From Bog-375 sp049587755 (lineage in GTDB: Bacteria > Acidobacteriota > Terriglobia > Bryobacterales > Bryobacteraceae), in contig JBAVEN010000018.1 of NCBI GenBank assembly GCA_049587755.1, positions 116,236 through 180,235 on the forward strand: a DNA stretch of 64,000 bases, in the 5' to 3' direction. Of the stretch, positions 31,495 to 39,655 are shown one piece after another. Position 1 is the stretch's first letter; every line of letters starts with the position of its first letter. The notes beneath the pieces were generated by a model. It made no database searches, was not told where the DNA came from, and saw only the letters and a program-made list of their open reading frames with translations. A program made the position numbers and the translations under genes.

Positions 31495-33933
31495 TCACTC
31501 CTCGCGCAGCGCCCGCGACGGCGAAGTCCGCACGGCGCGCAGGGCGGGGATCCAGCACGCCAGCATTGCCACTGCAGCGAGAATCGATGGCACCAAAATG
31601 AAGGTCGGGCCGTCGGCCGGACTGACGCCGAACAGCATGCCGCGAACGGCCCGCGAAGCAGCCAACGAGATCAGCAGGCCGGCAGCCACCCCGGCCGCCA
31701 CCAACCCGGCGCATTCCCTCAGGATCATCCCCTGAATGCTCCGCGGCGTGGCGCCGATCGCCATGCGAATGCCGAATTCCCGCACCCTCCGCTCCACCGA
31801 GTAAGCCACCACGCCATAAATTCCGATGGCGGCCATCGCCAGCGCCAGCAGCCCGAAGGCAACCAGCAGCGTCGCCGACAGCGTCTGCGCCCAGAGCGTG
31901 TCGTGAATCGTGGTGCGGACACCTTCCGATTCCAGCAGCAGGTTCCGCTCCATCGCCAGCAGCCGGCGGCGCACGTCCGCCGCTACCGCGTCCGGGTTGC
32001 CCGCTGTGTGTACATATACGACAGCGGTGGGGAAGTAATACTGCTCGAGCGAAAGATATACCAGCGGCGCCGGCCCGTCACTCAGGTCCTGATAATGTGC
32101 GTCGTGCGCCACGCCGACGATTTGGACCGGCAGATTCTCGCCGCCGAACTCGATCACCTTGCCGACCGCATCTTCGCCGGGCCAGAACCATCGCGCCGCG
32201 GCCTGGTTGACAATCGCCGCGCGCGGGCTGTTCATCCCATCTTGATCGCTGAAGTCCCGCCCCTCCAGTAAAGGTATGCGGAGCGCGCGGAAATAGCCGG
32301 GCCAGATGATGCCGGTCAGCGTCACGCGCCCCTGGCCGGTATCCAGGCCCGGACGCATCACGTGACGCGCGGTGGACACCAGCATCGGCTGGTCCTTGGC
32401 GAGCGACGCCGCGTCAACGCCCGGCGCCGCCGCCGCCGTCTCCACCGCCCGCCGCTCGAACGCGCGCCCCTGTGCTTCGTCGTATCCCGCGTCCGCCACA
32501 TTGAAGAGCACAATACCCAAGTGGCCGGCGTCAAACCCGGGGTCGGCGTGGGTCGCCGCACCCAGGCTTCGCAGGAACAATGACGCTCCGGTCAGCGCCA
32601 CTACCGAAAGCGCCACCTCCCCGGCCACCAGCACAAACCGCAATTCCGCTCCCCTCCGCCCGCCCGCCGGCTGCGATCCGCGCTCTTTCAAATCGGTGGC
32701 CACCTCGGTTCGCGTGGCCCGCCAGGCCGGTATCAAGCCGAACAGCAGTCCCGTCACAACCGAAGCCGCCACGGCGTACAGCAGCACCGTAGCATCGGCC
32801 GCGGGCCGGGCGTAGAAATGGCGGAACTGCACCGGCCGGAAGGCCCACAGAGTTTGGCTGGCCCAGCGCGCCAGAAGCAACCCCAGTCCGCCCCCCAGCG
32901 CCGCCAGAACCAGGCTTTCGGTGAGCAGTTGCCGCGCCAGCCGCCAGCGGCTCGCTCCCAGCGCCAGGCGCACCGCGATTTCCTTGCTCCGCGCCGCGCC
33001 CCGCGCCAACAGCAGGTTCGCTACGTTGGTGCAGGCAATCGCCAGCACCAGCCCGGAAACGATCAGCAGCAGCACGCCCGCGTGCTCGATGCTGTTTCTC
33101 GCCCCCGAGTCTCGCGACGCTTCCGTCAGCGAGCCCAGTTTCACCCGCAGCCCCGCGTTGTCCTGCGGATACTCCCGCTCCAGGTCGCGTGAGATGGTCA
33201 GCATCGCCGCTTGCGCCTGCGCCTTGCTGACGCCTGGCCGCAGGCGTCCTACCGACGTGAATACGAAAGCCCGCCGCAGGTGGAACCATTTGGGGAAGGG
33301 AAGTATCTGCTCATACATCATCATCGGCACCCAGACCTCCGCTGCGTACAGCGAATCGATGCCGTGGAAGCCTTCCGGCGCCACACCTACGATCTGGTAT
33401 TGGCGGCGGTTCAATCCGATGGTCCGCGAAGTCACCTGCGGGTCGCCACCATAAACCCGTTTCCACAGACCGTAGCCGATCACCGCCACTGCTCGCGCGC
33501 CCGGCGCCTGGTCCTCTTCCTGGAGGAAGGCGCGGCCCACCACTGGTTCCACACCCAGCGTCGAAAAGTAGTTCGCCGAAACGATCTCGCCAACGAGTTC
33601 TTGCGCGTCGCCGTGGCCGGTGAAGTCGGCCGATATCAATGACGACAGCAACAGGGAAGAGAACACCGTGTTCCGGTCCCGGTAATCCTTGTAATTGGGG
33701 TAGGAACAAAGCCACTGGCCTGGGTTGCGCGGGTCAATGGTGGTGAGAGCCAGCAGCCGCGCCGGCTCCCGCACCGGCAGCGGTCGCAGTAACAGCGCAC
33801 TCATCAGGCTGAGGATCGTGGTGTTGGCGCCGATTCCCAGCGCCAGCGACAACAAGGCCGCGATCGCAAAAGTACGGTGTTTGGCTAGCGCCCGCAGCGC
33901 GAACCGGAGGTCCTCGATCACTACGCTCCTCAC
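31495..33933 (-). CDS. ADOP-type duplicated ABC permease (MacB/FtsX family)
   Basis: 812 residues. Pattern: first transmembrane helix ~20-45 ('FAIAALLSLALGIGANTTIL'), a MacB-like periplasmic domain ~50-240 ('YPNYKDYRDRNTVF', 'VSANYFSTLGVEPVVGRAF'), three helices with FtsX motif ~280-400 ('NVANLLLARGAARSKEIAVR', 'ALGASRWRLARQLLTESL'), a helix ~430, a second periplasmic domain, and three final helices ~690-800 with 'REFGIRMAIGA'. The two FtsX halves in one chain define the acidobacterial duplicated orphan permease class, which usually lacks a dedicated ATPase. Its substrate is unknown. The N-terminal 'MRSVVIEDLRFALRALAKH' is the usual ADOP start. Confidence 0.9.
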   Translation of the reverse strand: MRSVVIEDLRFALRALAKHRTFAIAALLSLALGIGANTTILSLMSALLLRPLPVREPARLLALTTIDPRNPGQWLCSYPNYKDYRDRNTVFSSLLLSSLISADFTGHGDAQELVGEIVSANYFSTLGVEPVVGRAFLQEEDQAPGARAVAVIGYGLWKRVYGGDPQVTSRTIGLNRRQYQIVGVAPEGFHGIDSLYAAEVWVPMMMYEQILPFPKWFHLRRAFVFTSVGRLRPGVSKAQAQAAMLTISRDLEREYPQDNAGLRVKLGSLTEASRDSGARNSIEHAGVLLLIVSGLVLAIACTNVANLLLARGAARSKEIAVRLALGASRWRLARQLLTESLVLAALGGGLGLLLARWASQTLWAFRPVQFRHFYARPAADATVLLYAVAASVVTGLLFGLIPAWRATRTEVATDLKERGSQPAGGRRGAELRFVLVAGEVALSVVALTGASLFLRSLGAATHADPGFDAGHLGIVLFNVADAGYDEAQGRAFERRAVETAAAAPGVDAASLAKDQPMLVSTARHVMRPGLDTGQGRVTLTGIIWPGYFRALRIPLLEGRDFSDQDGMNSPRAAIVNQAAARWFWPGEDAVGKVIEFGGENLPVQIVGVAHDAHYQDLSDGPAPLVYLSLEQYYFPTAVVYVHTAGNPDAVAADVRRRLLAMERNLLLESEGVRTTIHDTLWAQTLSATLLVAFGLLALAMAAIGIYGVVAYSVERRVREFGIRMAIGATPRSIQGMILRECAGLVAAGVAAGLLISLAASRAVRGMLFGVSPADGPTFILVPSILAAVAMLACWIPALRAVRTSPSRALREE

Positions 33934-34194
33934 CCGGAGAGTTAAGCCGTAGTATACAACCCGGCAAACTTCGCCGCCCGTTCTGCCGGCGTGCCGCGAA
34001 GCCGCTGCCGCCCGGCCTCATGCGGTCGCATGGCGCTCCCATTTCAGTCGGGTTTCTGCTTCAACGCAGCCATGCTGGTGGTTTTCGGCCACTCGCGCGC
34101 CACGCTGAACATATGTAACTGTCTGAAAAATTTACTGTTGCTTTTTGGCATCCTCCGTGCACCCGCTTCGCCGGACAAGAGAAAGGATTCGGCA

Positions 34195-35994
34195 ATGCAC
34201 CGCACGCAGCTTGGCTCCGTGGGATGGCTCCTCGCCGCCGTTCTCATCGCCGGCACCGGCGCGCCGCTCCGGGCGCAAGGTGCCGACGATCAGCAGCACG
34301 GCGTCGCCCGCATCAGCGTCATGGATGGCCAAGTGTCGGTGCGGCGCGGCGATGCCGACTGGGTAGCAGGCATCATCAACGCGCCGCTGCTGGCCGAGGA
34401 TCGCATCTCCACCGGCCCCAACTCGAGGGCTGAAATCGAGTTCAATTCTGCCAACCTGGTTCGCTTGGGCGGCACGGCCGAGATCAGAATCGCCGCTCTG
34501 GATGCGAATCAGCTTCAGCTAGAGCTTTCTCATGGCACCATAACCTACCGTGTGCTAAGGCCTTCCACTACGAATGCTGAGGTGGATACCCCGAATATCT
34601 CCGTAAGACCTTCGAAAGTGGGCAATTATCGTATGTCCGTCACCGCCGCCGGCCAAACCGAGCTAATCGTCAGGGCAGGGGACGTCGAGGTATTCAGTCC
34701 CCGCGGCTCGCAGTGGGTGAACGCCGGACAAATGATGATCGCTCGCGGTTCCACCGCCGATCCCGAGTTTCAGATCGTAGCTCCGCCTGCGCCCGATGCC
34801 TGGGATGCCTGGTCGGACAACCGGGATCGCATTCTCATGCAATCGCGCAGCGCGCAGCGCGTTCCCCAGGGAGTTTACGGCTCCGAAGATCTGGACAATT
34901 ACGGGGACTGGGTCAACACTCCCGACTACGGCTACGTTTGGCAGCCGCAGGTGGCGCCCGGTTGGGCACCCTACCAGATGGGGCAGTGGGAGTGGCTGAA
35001 TTGGTATGGCTGGACCTGGGTCAGCGCCGATCCTTGGGGCTGGGCCCCGTACCACTATGGCCGCTGGTTCTGGAGAACCGGCTTCGGCTGGCTTTGGTAT
35101 CCGGGCGTGTTCGGCATGCCGCACTATTGGTCGCCGGCCCTGGTCGGCTTTTTCGGCTTCGGTGGCGTCGGCTTCGGTTTTGGCTTTGACTTCGGCAACC
35201 TCGGCTGGGTGCCGCTGGCGCCGTATGAAGTCTTGCATCCATGGTGGGGCAGGGGTTTCTACGGCTCCGCCGGCTATATCAATCATTTCCTGAGTATTCG
35301 TAACGTAAACATCAGAAACGTATACCAAAATGCGCGCGTTGCGCACGGTGTGACGGGGCTTTCGGCACGCGACTTTCAGAGTGGCGGCCGTGTCTCCAAC
35401 ATCGTCCGGCCGACGGCGGCGCAGTTCGCCTCGGCGGGCATGATCCGTGGCGCGGTCCCGCTGGCTGCCGGCAGCGGTGCCACGCGGTTTTCCAGCCGCT
35501 CGGCCTCGTACGTGCCTCGGAGCACCGGCCGCACCACGTTCTTTCATTCGCCACAGGCGGCCACCGCTGCTCGCGGCGGGTTCGGTGCCCGCAGCGCGCC
35601 GCCGCAGGGCCTGAACCGGTCCGGCTCGCAGCCAGGCATGGCGGCCCGGGGCAACGCTGGCTCGAATTCCAGCGGCTGGCGCCGCTTCGGCACCCCGTCC
35701 AACGGGGCAGGTGGCGCAAACAATTCCTGGCGCGGCAGCCAGAGCCCAAGCCTGCAGAGCACACGCCCGTCTTCATCCTCGGGCGGATGGCAACGGTTCG
35801 GTGCGCCGAGCTCGGGCTATCGCAACAGCCCGTACTCAGGCAGCAGCCCGCGTTCCAATGCGCCATCCTATAGCCGGCCGTCTTACAGCGCGCCGCGCTC
35901 CAGCGGAGGCAGTAGCCGCCCATCCGGCGGCGGACGCAGCGCGCCCAGTTCCGGGCGCTCAGGTGGGGGAGGGGGAGGCCACTCCCGCCCGTAG
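34195..35994 (+). CDS. Secreted FecR-domain protein with Trp/Tyr-rich middle and Ser/Gly-rich tail
   Basis: I chose the ATG at 34195 (RBS AGAAAGGA; signal peptide 'SVGWLLAAVLIAGTGAPLRAQ'). 599 residues: FecR domain ~40-180 ('VSVMDGQ', 'DRISTGPNSRAEIEF', 'NLVRLGGTAEIRI', 'VRAGDVEVFS'), then ~240-360 an aromatic repeat region ('DWVNTPDYGYVWQPQV', 'GWAPYQMGQWEW', 'GWAPYHYGRW') of the DUF6600 kind, then a ~200-residue low-complexity Ser/Gly/Arg/Pro tail ending 'SGRSGGGGGGHSRP'. No sigma regulator is present, so it is unlikely to be a true anti-sigma FecR; it looks like a cell-envelope or matrix protein. A rho-independent terminator follows. Confidence 0.75.
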   Translation: MHRTQLGSVGWLLAAVLIAGTGAPLRAQGADDQQHGVARISVMDGQVSVRRGDADWVAGIINAPLLAEDRISTGPNSRAEIEFNSANLVRLGGTAEIRIAALDANQLQLELSHGTITYRVLRPSTTNAEVDTPNISVRPSKVGNYRMSVTAAGQTELIVRAGDVEVFSPRGSQWVNAGQMMIARGSTADPEFQIVAPPAPDAWDAWSDNRDRILMQSRSAQRVPQGVYGSEDLDNYGDWVNTPDYGYVWQPQVAPGWAPYQMGQWEWLNWYGWTWVSADPWGWAPYHYGRWFWRTGFGWLWYPGVFGMPHYWSPALVGFFGFGGVGFGFGFDFGNLGWVPLAPYEVLHPWWGRGFYGSAGYINHFLSIRNVNIRNVYQNARVAHGVTGLSARDFQSGGRVSNIVRPTAAQFASAGMIRGAVPLAAGSGATRFSSRSASYVPRSTGRTTFFHSPQAATAARGGFGARSAPPQGLNRSGSQPGMAARGNAGSNSSGWRRFGTPSNGAGGANNSWRGSQSPSLQSTRPSSSSGGWQRFGAPSSGYRNSPYSGSSPRSNAPSYSRPSYSAPRSSGGSSRPSGGGRSAPSSGRSGGGGGGHSRP

Positions 35995-36033
35995 GGAAAC
36001 AGGTTTTTCAGAGAGCGTCAGTTTCTTCCCATA

Positions 36034-36072
36034 GGCCCGGCCTTCCTGTAGCGGAGACCGGGCCGTTTTTTT
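36034..36072 (+). terminator. Rho-independent terminator after the FecR gene
   Basis: GGCCCGG (36034-36040) pairs with CCGGGCC (36058-36064) around a 17-base loop and is followed by a run of seven T at 36066-36072. It is forty bases after the stop of the FecR-domain gene and just before the convergent ArsR-like gene. Confidence 0.85.
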
Positions 36073-36083
36073 GGGGCGGCGCC

Positions 36084-36782
36084 TCAATCGCCAAGGCCGA
36101 AGCGAGCCAGCATTTCGCGTCGTCCAATTCCGGTGACGGTCAAAACACGGCTGTCAAGATCCTGGCTCACCCATTTTCGTTTCAGGGCGAGGTTCAGCAG
36201 GGCGGCGCCGATCGCGCCGCCGACGTGCGGACGCCGCTCGCTCCAGTCCACACAGGGGTAAGCGAAACGCCGGCGTAACCTCCGGGTTGCCTCGATGTCG
36301 ATACCAAGAGCTTCAAACGCCTTCGATCCGTCGCGCGTGAGGTCATAAGCGCTATCCGCACCGCAGCCCCCCGACAGCCAGCCCAGCGCCTGGAAGCGGT
36401 CGTGCAGCGAGACGCCCAGTGTGCCGGCAATGTGATCGTAGCAGGTGCGTGCGGCGCGCAAACGGTTGGGCGTATTCGGCACGAATGCGTCGCGGGCGCC
36501 CCCCGCGAGCACGCTCAGGCCTTCGAGCGCGCCGGCCACGTCCGTCCCATTCAGGCTGTAATAGCGATGCTTACCCTGCGCGAACACCTTCACCAACCGT
36601 TGCGTCTTCAGCCGCTGCAAGTGCGCACTGGCAGTCGACGCCGTTACATCGGCCACCACCGCCAGCTCGGTGCTGGTTCGTGCACGGCCGTCTATCAGGC
36701 AGTAGAGCATGCGGGCGCGCGCCGGTTCGCCGATGGCCGCCGCGATTGCGGAGATTGCAGCGTCGTGGCGCTCGACATTCAC
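36084..36782 (-). CDS. ArsR-like winged-helix transcriptional regulator
   Basis: Residues ~1-95 are a winged helix: 'AAIGEPARARMLYCLIDG', recognition region 'TASTASAHLQRLKTQRLVK' and wing 'FAQGKHRYYSLNG'. A ~120-residue C-terminal domain follows with 'AARTCYDHIAGTLGVSLHDR' and several conserved tryptophans/cysteines; this longer ArsR type carries its own sensing region. I place the start at GTG (ending at 36782, 'VNVERHDAAIS'). The frame is open to an ATG at 36857, but that start would overlap the divergent NIPSNAP gene's RBS. The divergent arrangement with the NIPSNAP and PEP-mutase genes suggests it represses them. Confidence 0.8.
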   Translation of the reverse strand: MNVERHDAAISAIAAAIGEPARARMLYCLIDGRARTSTELAVVADVTASTASAHLQRLKTQRLVKVFAQGKHRYYSLNGTDVAGALEGLSVLAGGARDAFVPNTPNRLRAARTCYDHIAGTLGVSLHDRFQALGWLSGGCGADSAYDLTRDGSKAFEALGIDIEATRRLRRRFAYPCVDWSERRPHVGGAIGAALLNLALKRKWVSQDLDSRVLTVTGIGRREMLARFGLGD

Positions 36783-36855
36783 ATTTTGATGATAGACGAA
36801 GTGTCCGTGCACGGCAACTGGCACACTGGTATGCATGCACCCTGGAGGAACAAAC

Positions 36856-37137
36856 ATGAACGTAAGCTGCCTGATCCGTTACCAGATCGATCCGTTCCAG
36901 TATTTTCTTCCGCACGAAGGGACGAACGATGTGGCCTGGGCGCTGATTGCATTCGACAGCCTGGCGTCGTACGAAGCTTACCGCGCACGCCTGAAGGCGG
37001 ACACGGAAGGGCGCGAGAATTTCGCCGCGGCGGAAACCAAACGTTTCATTCTTCGCGAAGAGCGGACATTCATCGAAGCGGTCGAGGGAACCCTCGGCGT
37101 TCTCGCCGCACCGCCAGCGGGGATTTCAAAATGTTGA
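36856..37137 (+). CDS. NIPSNAP-family protein with internal deletion
   Basis: 93 residues after the ATG at 36856 (RBS GGAGGAA). It reads 'MNVSCLIRYQIDPFQYFLPH' then 'EGTNDVAWALIAFDSLASYE' and 'FILREERTFIEAV'. In NIPSNAP proteins about 25 residues ('..FE.YAR.WI.LV.RFGG.HHG') normally lie between 'IDPF' and 'YFLP'; here they are missing in frame. Half of the small ferredoxin-like fold would be lost, so activity is doubtful. It overlaps the next gene by seven bases, which keeps the operon coupled. NIPSNAP function is poorly defined. Confidence 0.75.
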   Translation: MNVSCLIRYQIDPFQYFLPHEGTNDVAWALIAFDSLASYEAYRARLKADTEGRENFAAAETKRFILREERTFIEAVEGTLGVLAAPPAGISKC

Positions 37138-37979
37138 CCCAAACCGGGAAGGGAGCGGCCTTTTACGCCCTGCATGCCCGCGACGGCGCGTTCATCATTC
37201 CGAATCCGTGGGATATCGGCACGGCGCGGCTGCTGGCTCACCTCGGCTTTGAGGCGCTAGCCACCACCAGCGCCGGTTATGCCTTCTCATCCGGCCGGAC
37301 GGACGGCGCCATGAGCCGCGACGAAACGCTGGCGCACGCGGCGGCCATCGTCGCGGCCACCGATCTGCCGGTCAGCGCCGACCTGGAGAATGGTTTTGGC
37401 GACTCCCCGGAGAGTGCCGCGGCGACCATCCGCCTTGCCGCGCGGGCAGGACTGGTTGGTGGTTCGATTGAAGATCGGTCCAGGCGCGGGGCTGGCGGAA
37501 CCGTGTACCGGCTCGAGCATGCCGCTGACCGGATCCGCGCTGCCGCCGAAGTGGCGCGCGTCCTGCCGTTTCGCTTCACCCTAACGGCACGCGCGGAGAA
37601 CTATCTGGCCGGAAGACCCGATTTGCGCGACACCATCACCCGGCTACAGGCCTACCAGGAGGCGGGCGCCGACCTCCTCTACGCGCCCGGCCTGACTCGC
37701 CAGGAAGACATCGCCACCCTCGTCCGCTCCGTCGATCGCCCTGTGAATGTGATCATGGGGCTGCGCGGCGTTCAATTGTCGGCCGCCGAGCTGTCCTCGA
37801 TCGGCGTCAAGCGGATCAGTGTTGGCAGCTCTCTCGCACGCGCCGCTCTCGGCGCATTTCTTAAAGCGGCACGCGAGATGCGCGACCGCGGCACATTCGA
37901 ATTCGCCGCCGAGGCCGTGAGCTATCAGGACATCACGGCCATGCTGGAGACCATCGTCCAGAAGAGGACGCGCTCATGA
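37131..37979 (+). CDS. Isocitrate lyase/PEP mutase-family protein
   Basis: 282 residues, TIM-barrel. Visible are 'FIIPNPWDIGTARLLAHLGF', 'ALATTSAGYAFSSGR', 'LPVSADLENGFGDSPE', 'GGSIEDRS', 'LTARAENYLAG' and 'EAGADLLYAPGL'. The Mg-binding acidic residues of the superfamily correspond to the aspartates in 'SADLENG' and the 'IED' motif. Members include PEP mutase, oxaloacetate hydrolases and 2-methylisocitrate lyases; this group ('PNPWD' type) has no fixed substrate. The start overlaps the NIPSNAP stop (ATGTTGA), so both are one operon divergent from the ArsR-like gene. Confidence 0.85.
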   Translation: MLTQTGKGAAFYALHARDGAFIIPNPWDIGTARLLAHLGFEALATTSAGYAFSSGRTDGAMSRDETLAHAAAIVAATDLPVSADLENGFGDSPESAAATIRLAARAGLVGGSIEDRSRRGAGGTVYRLEHAADRIRAAAEVARVLPFRFTLTARAENYLAGRPDLRDTITRLQAYQEAGADLLYAPGLTRQEDIATLVRSVDRPVNVIMGLRGVQLSAAELSSIGVKRISVGSSLARAALGAFLKAAREMRDRGTFEFAAEAVSYQDITAMLETIVQKRTRS

Positions 37980-38155
37980 CGCTGACCGCATCGGTGAATG
38001 CCTATTCTCGGGAGGCATCTGTGTGGAGAATGAGATAGATGACGAAAGGTGAGGTATGAGATGCGGTCTGGACTGCAAAAGGAGTACTGATCCAGGTACA
38101 TTTGTGCGATAAAAGTTTACATAATATCGGTTATCGGAAGTCGAGGCTGTCCCTT

Positions 38156-39634
38156 TTAGCCATCTGCGCCCACCTCGGCCCGGCTCACCCTTACCACCCG
38201 CCGCGATGTCCCCGCCCGGAATCGCAACACGAAACGGGTTCCTCCGCACTCTTGCTGCTCCAGCGATCCCTCCACCTGCTTGGCCAGGATCCCGACGATC
38301 CGTAATCCCATCGACTTCCCGCTCCGCGCCGGTACCACCCGCGGGCACCCGACGCCGTTGTCCTCTACGCTCAGCTCCAATTCTTCCGGCGCCGATTGCT
38401 TTAACGAAACCCTCACCTCGCCGCCGCGCCCGACGGGAAATGCGTGCTTCAATGCGTTCGTCACCAGTTCGTTCAGGATCAGCGCGCATGGAACCGCCCG
38501 GTGCAGTCCCATTTCGATCGGTTCGGCTTCCACCCGGATGGCAATCCCGCGCGCCGCAACGCCATATACGTCGCCCAATTCATGCATCAGTTGCTCGGCG
38601 TACCCGGCGAAGCTGATCCGGTCCAGGTGCTCGGTTCCGTAAAGATGTTCGTGGATCATGGCGATCGACCGCACCCGCTGCTGGCTGTCCTCCAGCGCCT
38701 CCCGGACCTCATCACTTTCGATCGCTTCGGCCTTCATCCCCAGCAGGCTCACAATCACCGCCAGGTTGTTCTTCACGCGGTGGTGCACCTCTTTGAGCAG
38801 CACCGTTTTCTCAGCCAGCGCCGATTCCAGTTCGCGCAGTGTGCTCTGCCGCGCCTGTTGGTCGCGCTGCTGCTCGGTGACCTCTATGGCCACCACCAGC
38901 ACCTGCCCCGTTTCGGCTTGCCCCTCCGACGACGTGCCCGGCAGCGGCACGTACGTAAAATCGAAATAGCGCTCTTCCGGCGCCAGTCCGGGCCCACGAT
39001 GCAACGGTACGGCCAGCGCGGTTGCGTGGTACACATTCCGGTGGTCGCGCACTTCCTCGAGCAGCGGCACAACTACCGGTGCCGCCTCCGGCCAAACCTC
39101 AACCACCGTCCTGCCGGCCATCGGCTCGCCCGGCGCCAGCGCCTGGTATGCCGGGTTGACCGTCTCAAAGCGGAAGTCGCGGCCGCGCAACAGCGCGATC
39201 GATACCGGCGAGTGCTCGATCACCGACTCCAGCATCCGCCGCCGGGCCTCCAGTTCCAGCGCCAGAGCGCCTCGCACCTGGTCCCCTGCAACCGCCGCTA
39301 TCCGCGCTTCTTTCAATCGGCCGAACAGCAAGCTGGCCACCACCCCGGTGAGCGCCAGCGCTCCCAGCCCCAGCCAGTGCTGCGGATCCTGCACCCGGAA
39401 CGTTTCCACCGGCTCCGTGGCATAATACAGCGACTCGACCGTGCACAGAATTGTCGCCAGCAGTCCCGGTCCCAGGCCGCCCCGGAAGGCAGCCAGCAGA
39501 ATGAACGGCGCGTAGGTGATATAGGGAATCAGGGTCGGCGAATGCAGCGGTAGCCTCGTCAGTTGCGCCACTACGGCCAGCAGCACGGCCACTGAATAGT
39601 TGGCTGCCAGAGGTAGCCGTTCACCGCGTGCCAT
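38156..39634 (-). CDS. Membrane sensor histidine kinase (DUF4118-PAS-HisKA_2)
   Basis: 492 residues. The N-terminal ~110 residues are a DUF4118-type membrane domain of about four helices ('YSVAVLLAVVAQLTRLPL', 'GLGPGLLATILCTVESLYY'). A PAS domain follows (~135-260, 'MLESVIEHSPVSIALLRGRD', with 'RYFDFTYVPLPG'). The kinase core is of the HisKA_2 class: 'LLKEVHHRVKNNLAVIVSLL' with the phosphoacceptor histidine in 'EVHHR', then 'ILNELVTNALKHAFP' (N box), 'VEDNGVGCP' (G1) and 'MGLRIVGILAKQ' (G2). HisKA_2 enzymes often signal through stand-alone receivers. It starts 21 bases after the stop of the hybrid kinase gene, so both are co-transcribed. Confidence 0.9.
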   Translation of the reverse strand: MARGERLPLAANYSVAVLLAVVAQLTRLPLHSPTLIPYITYAPFILLAAFRGGLGPGLLATILCTVESLYYATEPVETFRVQDPQHWLGLGALALTGVVASLLFGRLKEARIAAVAGDQVRGALALELEARRRMLESVIEHSPVSIALLRGRDFRFETVNPAYQALAPGEPMAGRTVVEVWPEAAPVVVPLLEEVRDHRNVYHATALAVPLHRGPGLAPEERYFDFTYVPLPGTSSEGQAETGQVLVVAIEVTEQQRDQQARQSTLRELESALAEKTVLLKEVHHRVKNNLAVIVSLLGMKAEAIESDEVREALEDSQQRVRSIAMIHEHLYGTEHLDRISFAGYAEQLMHELGDVYGVAARGIAIRVEAEPIEMGLHRAVPCALILNELVTNALKHAFPVGRGGEVRVSLKQSAPEELELSVEDNGVGCPRVVPARSGKSMGLRIVGILAKQVEGSLEQQECGGTRFVLRFRAGTSRRVVRVSRAEVGADG

Positions 39635-39655
39635 CGCTCCGCCCCCTCCGCTGGA

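Noticed and set aside
36783..36857. Upstream ATG extension of the ArsR-like gene
   Set aside because: It would overlap the RBS and start of the divergent gene and adds residues unlike the family; the GTG at 36782 fits better.
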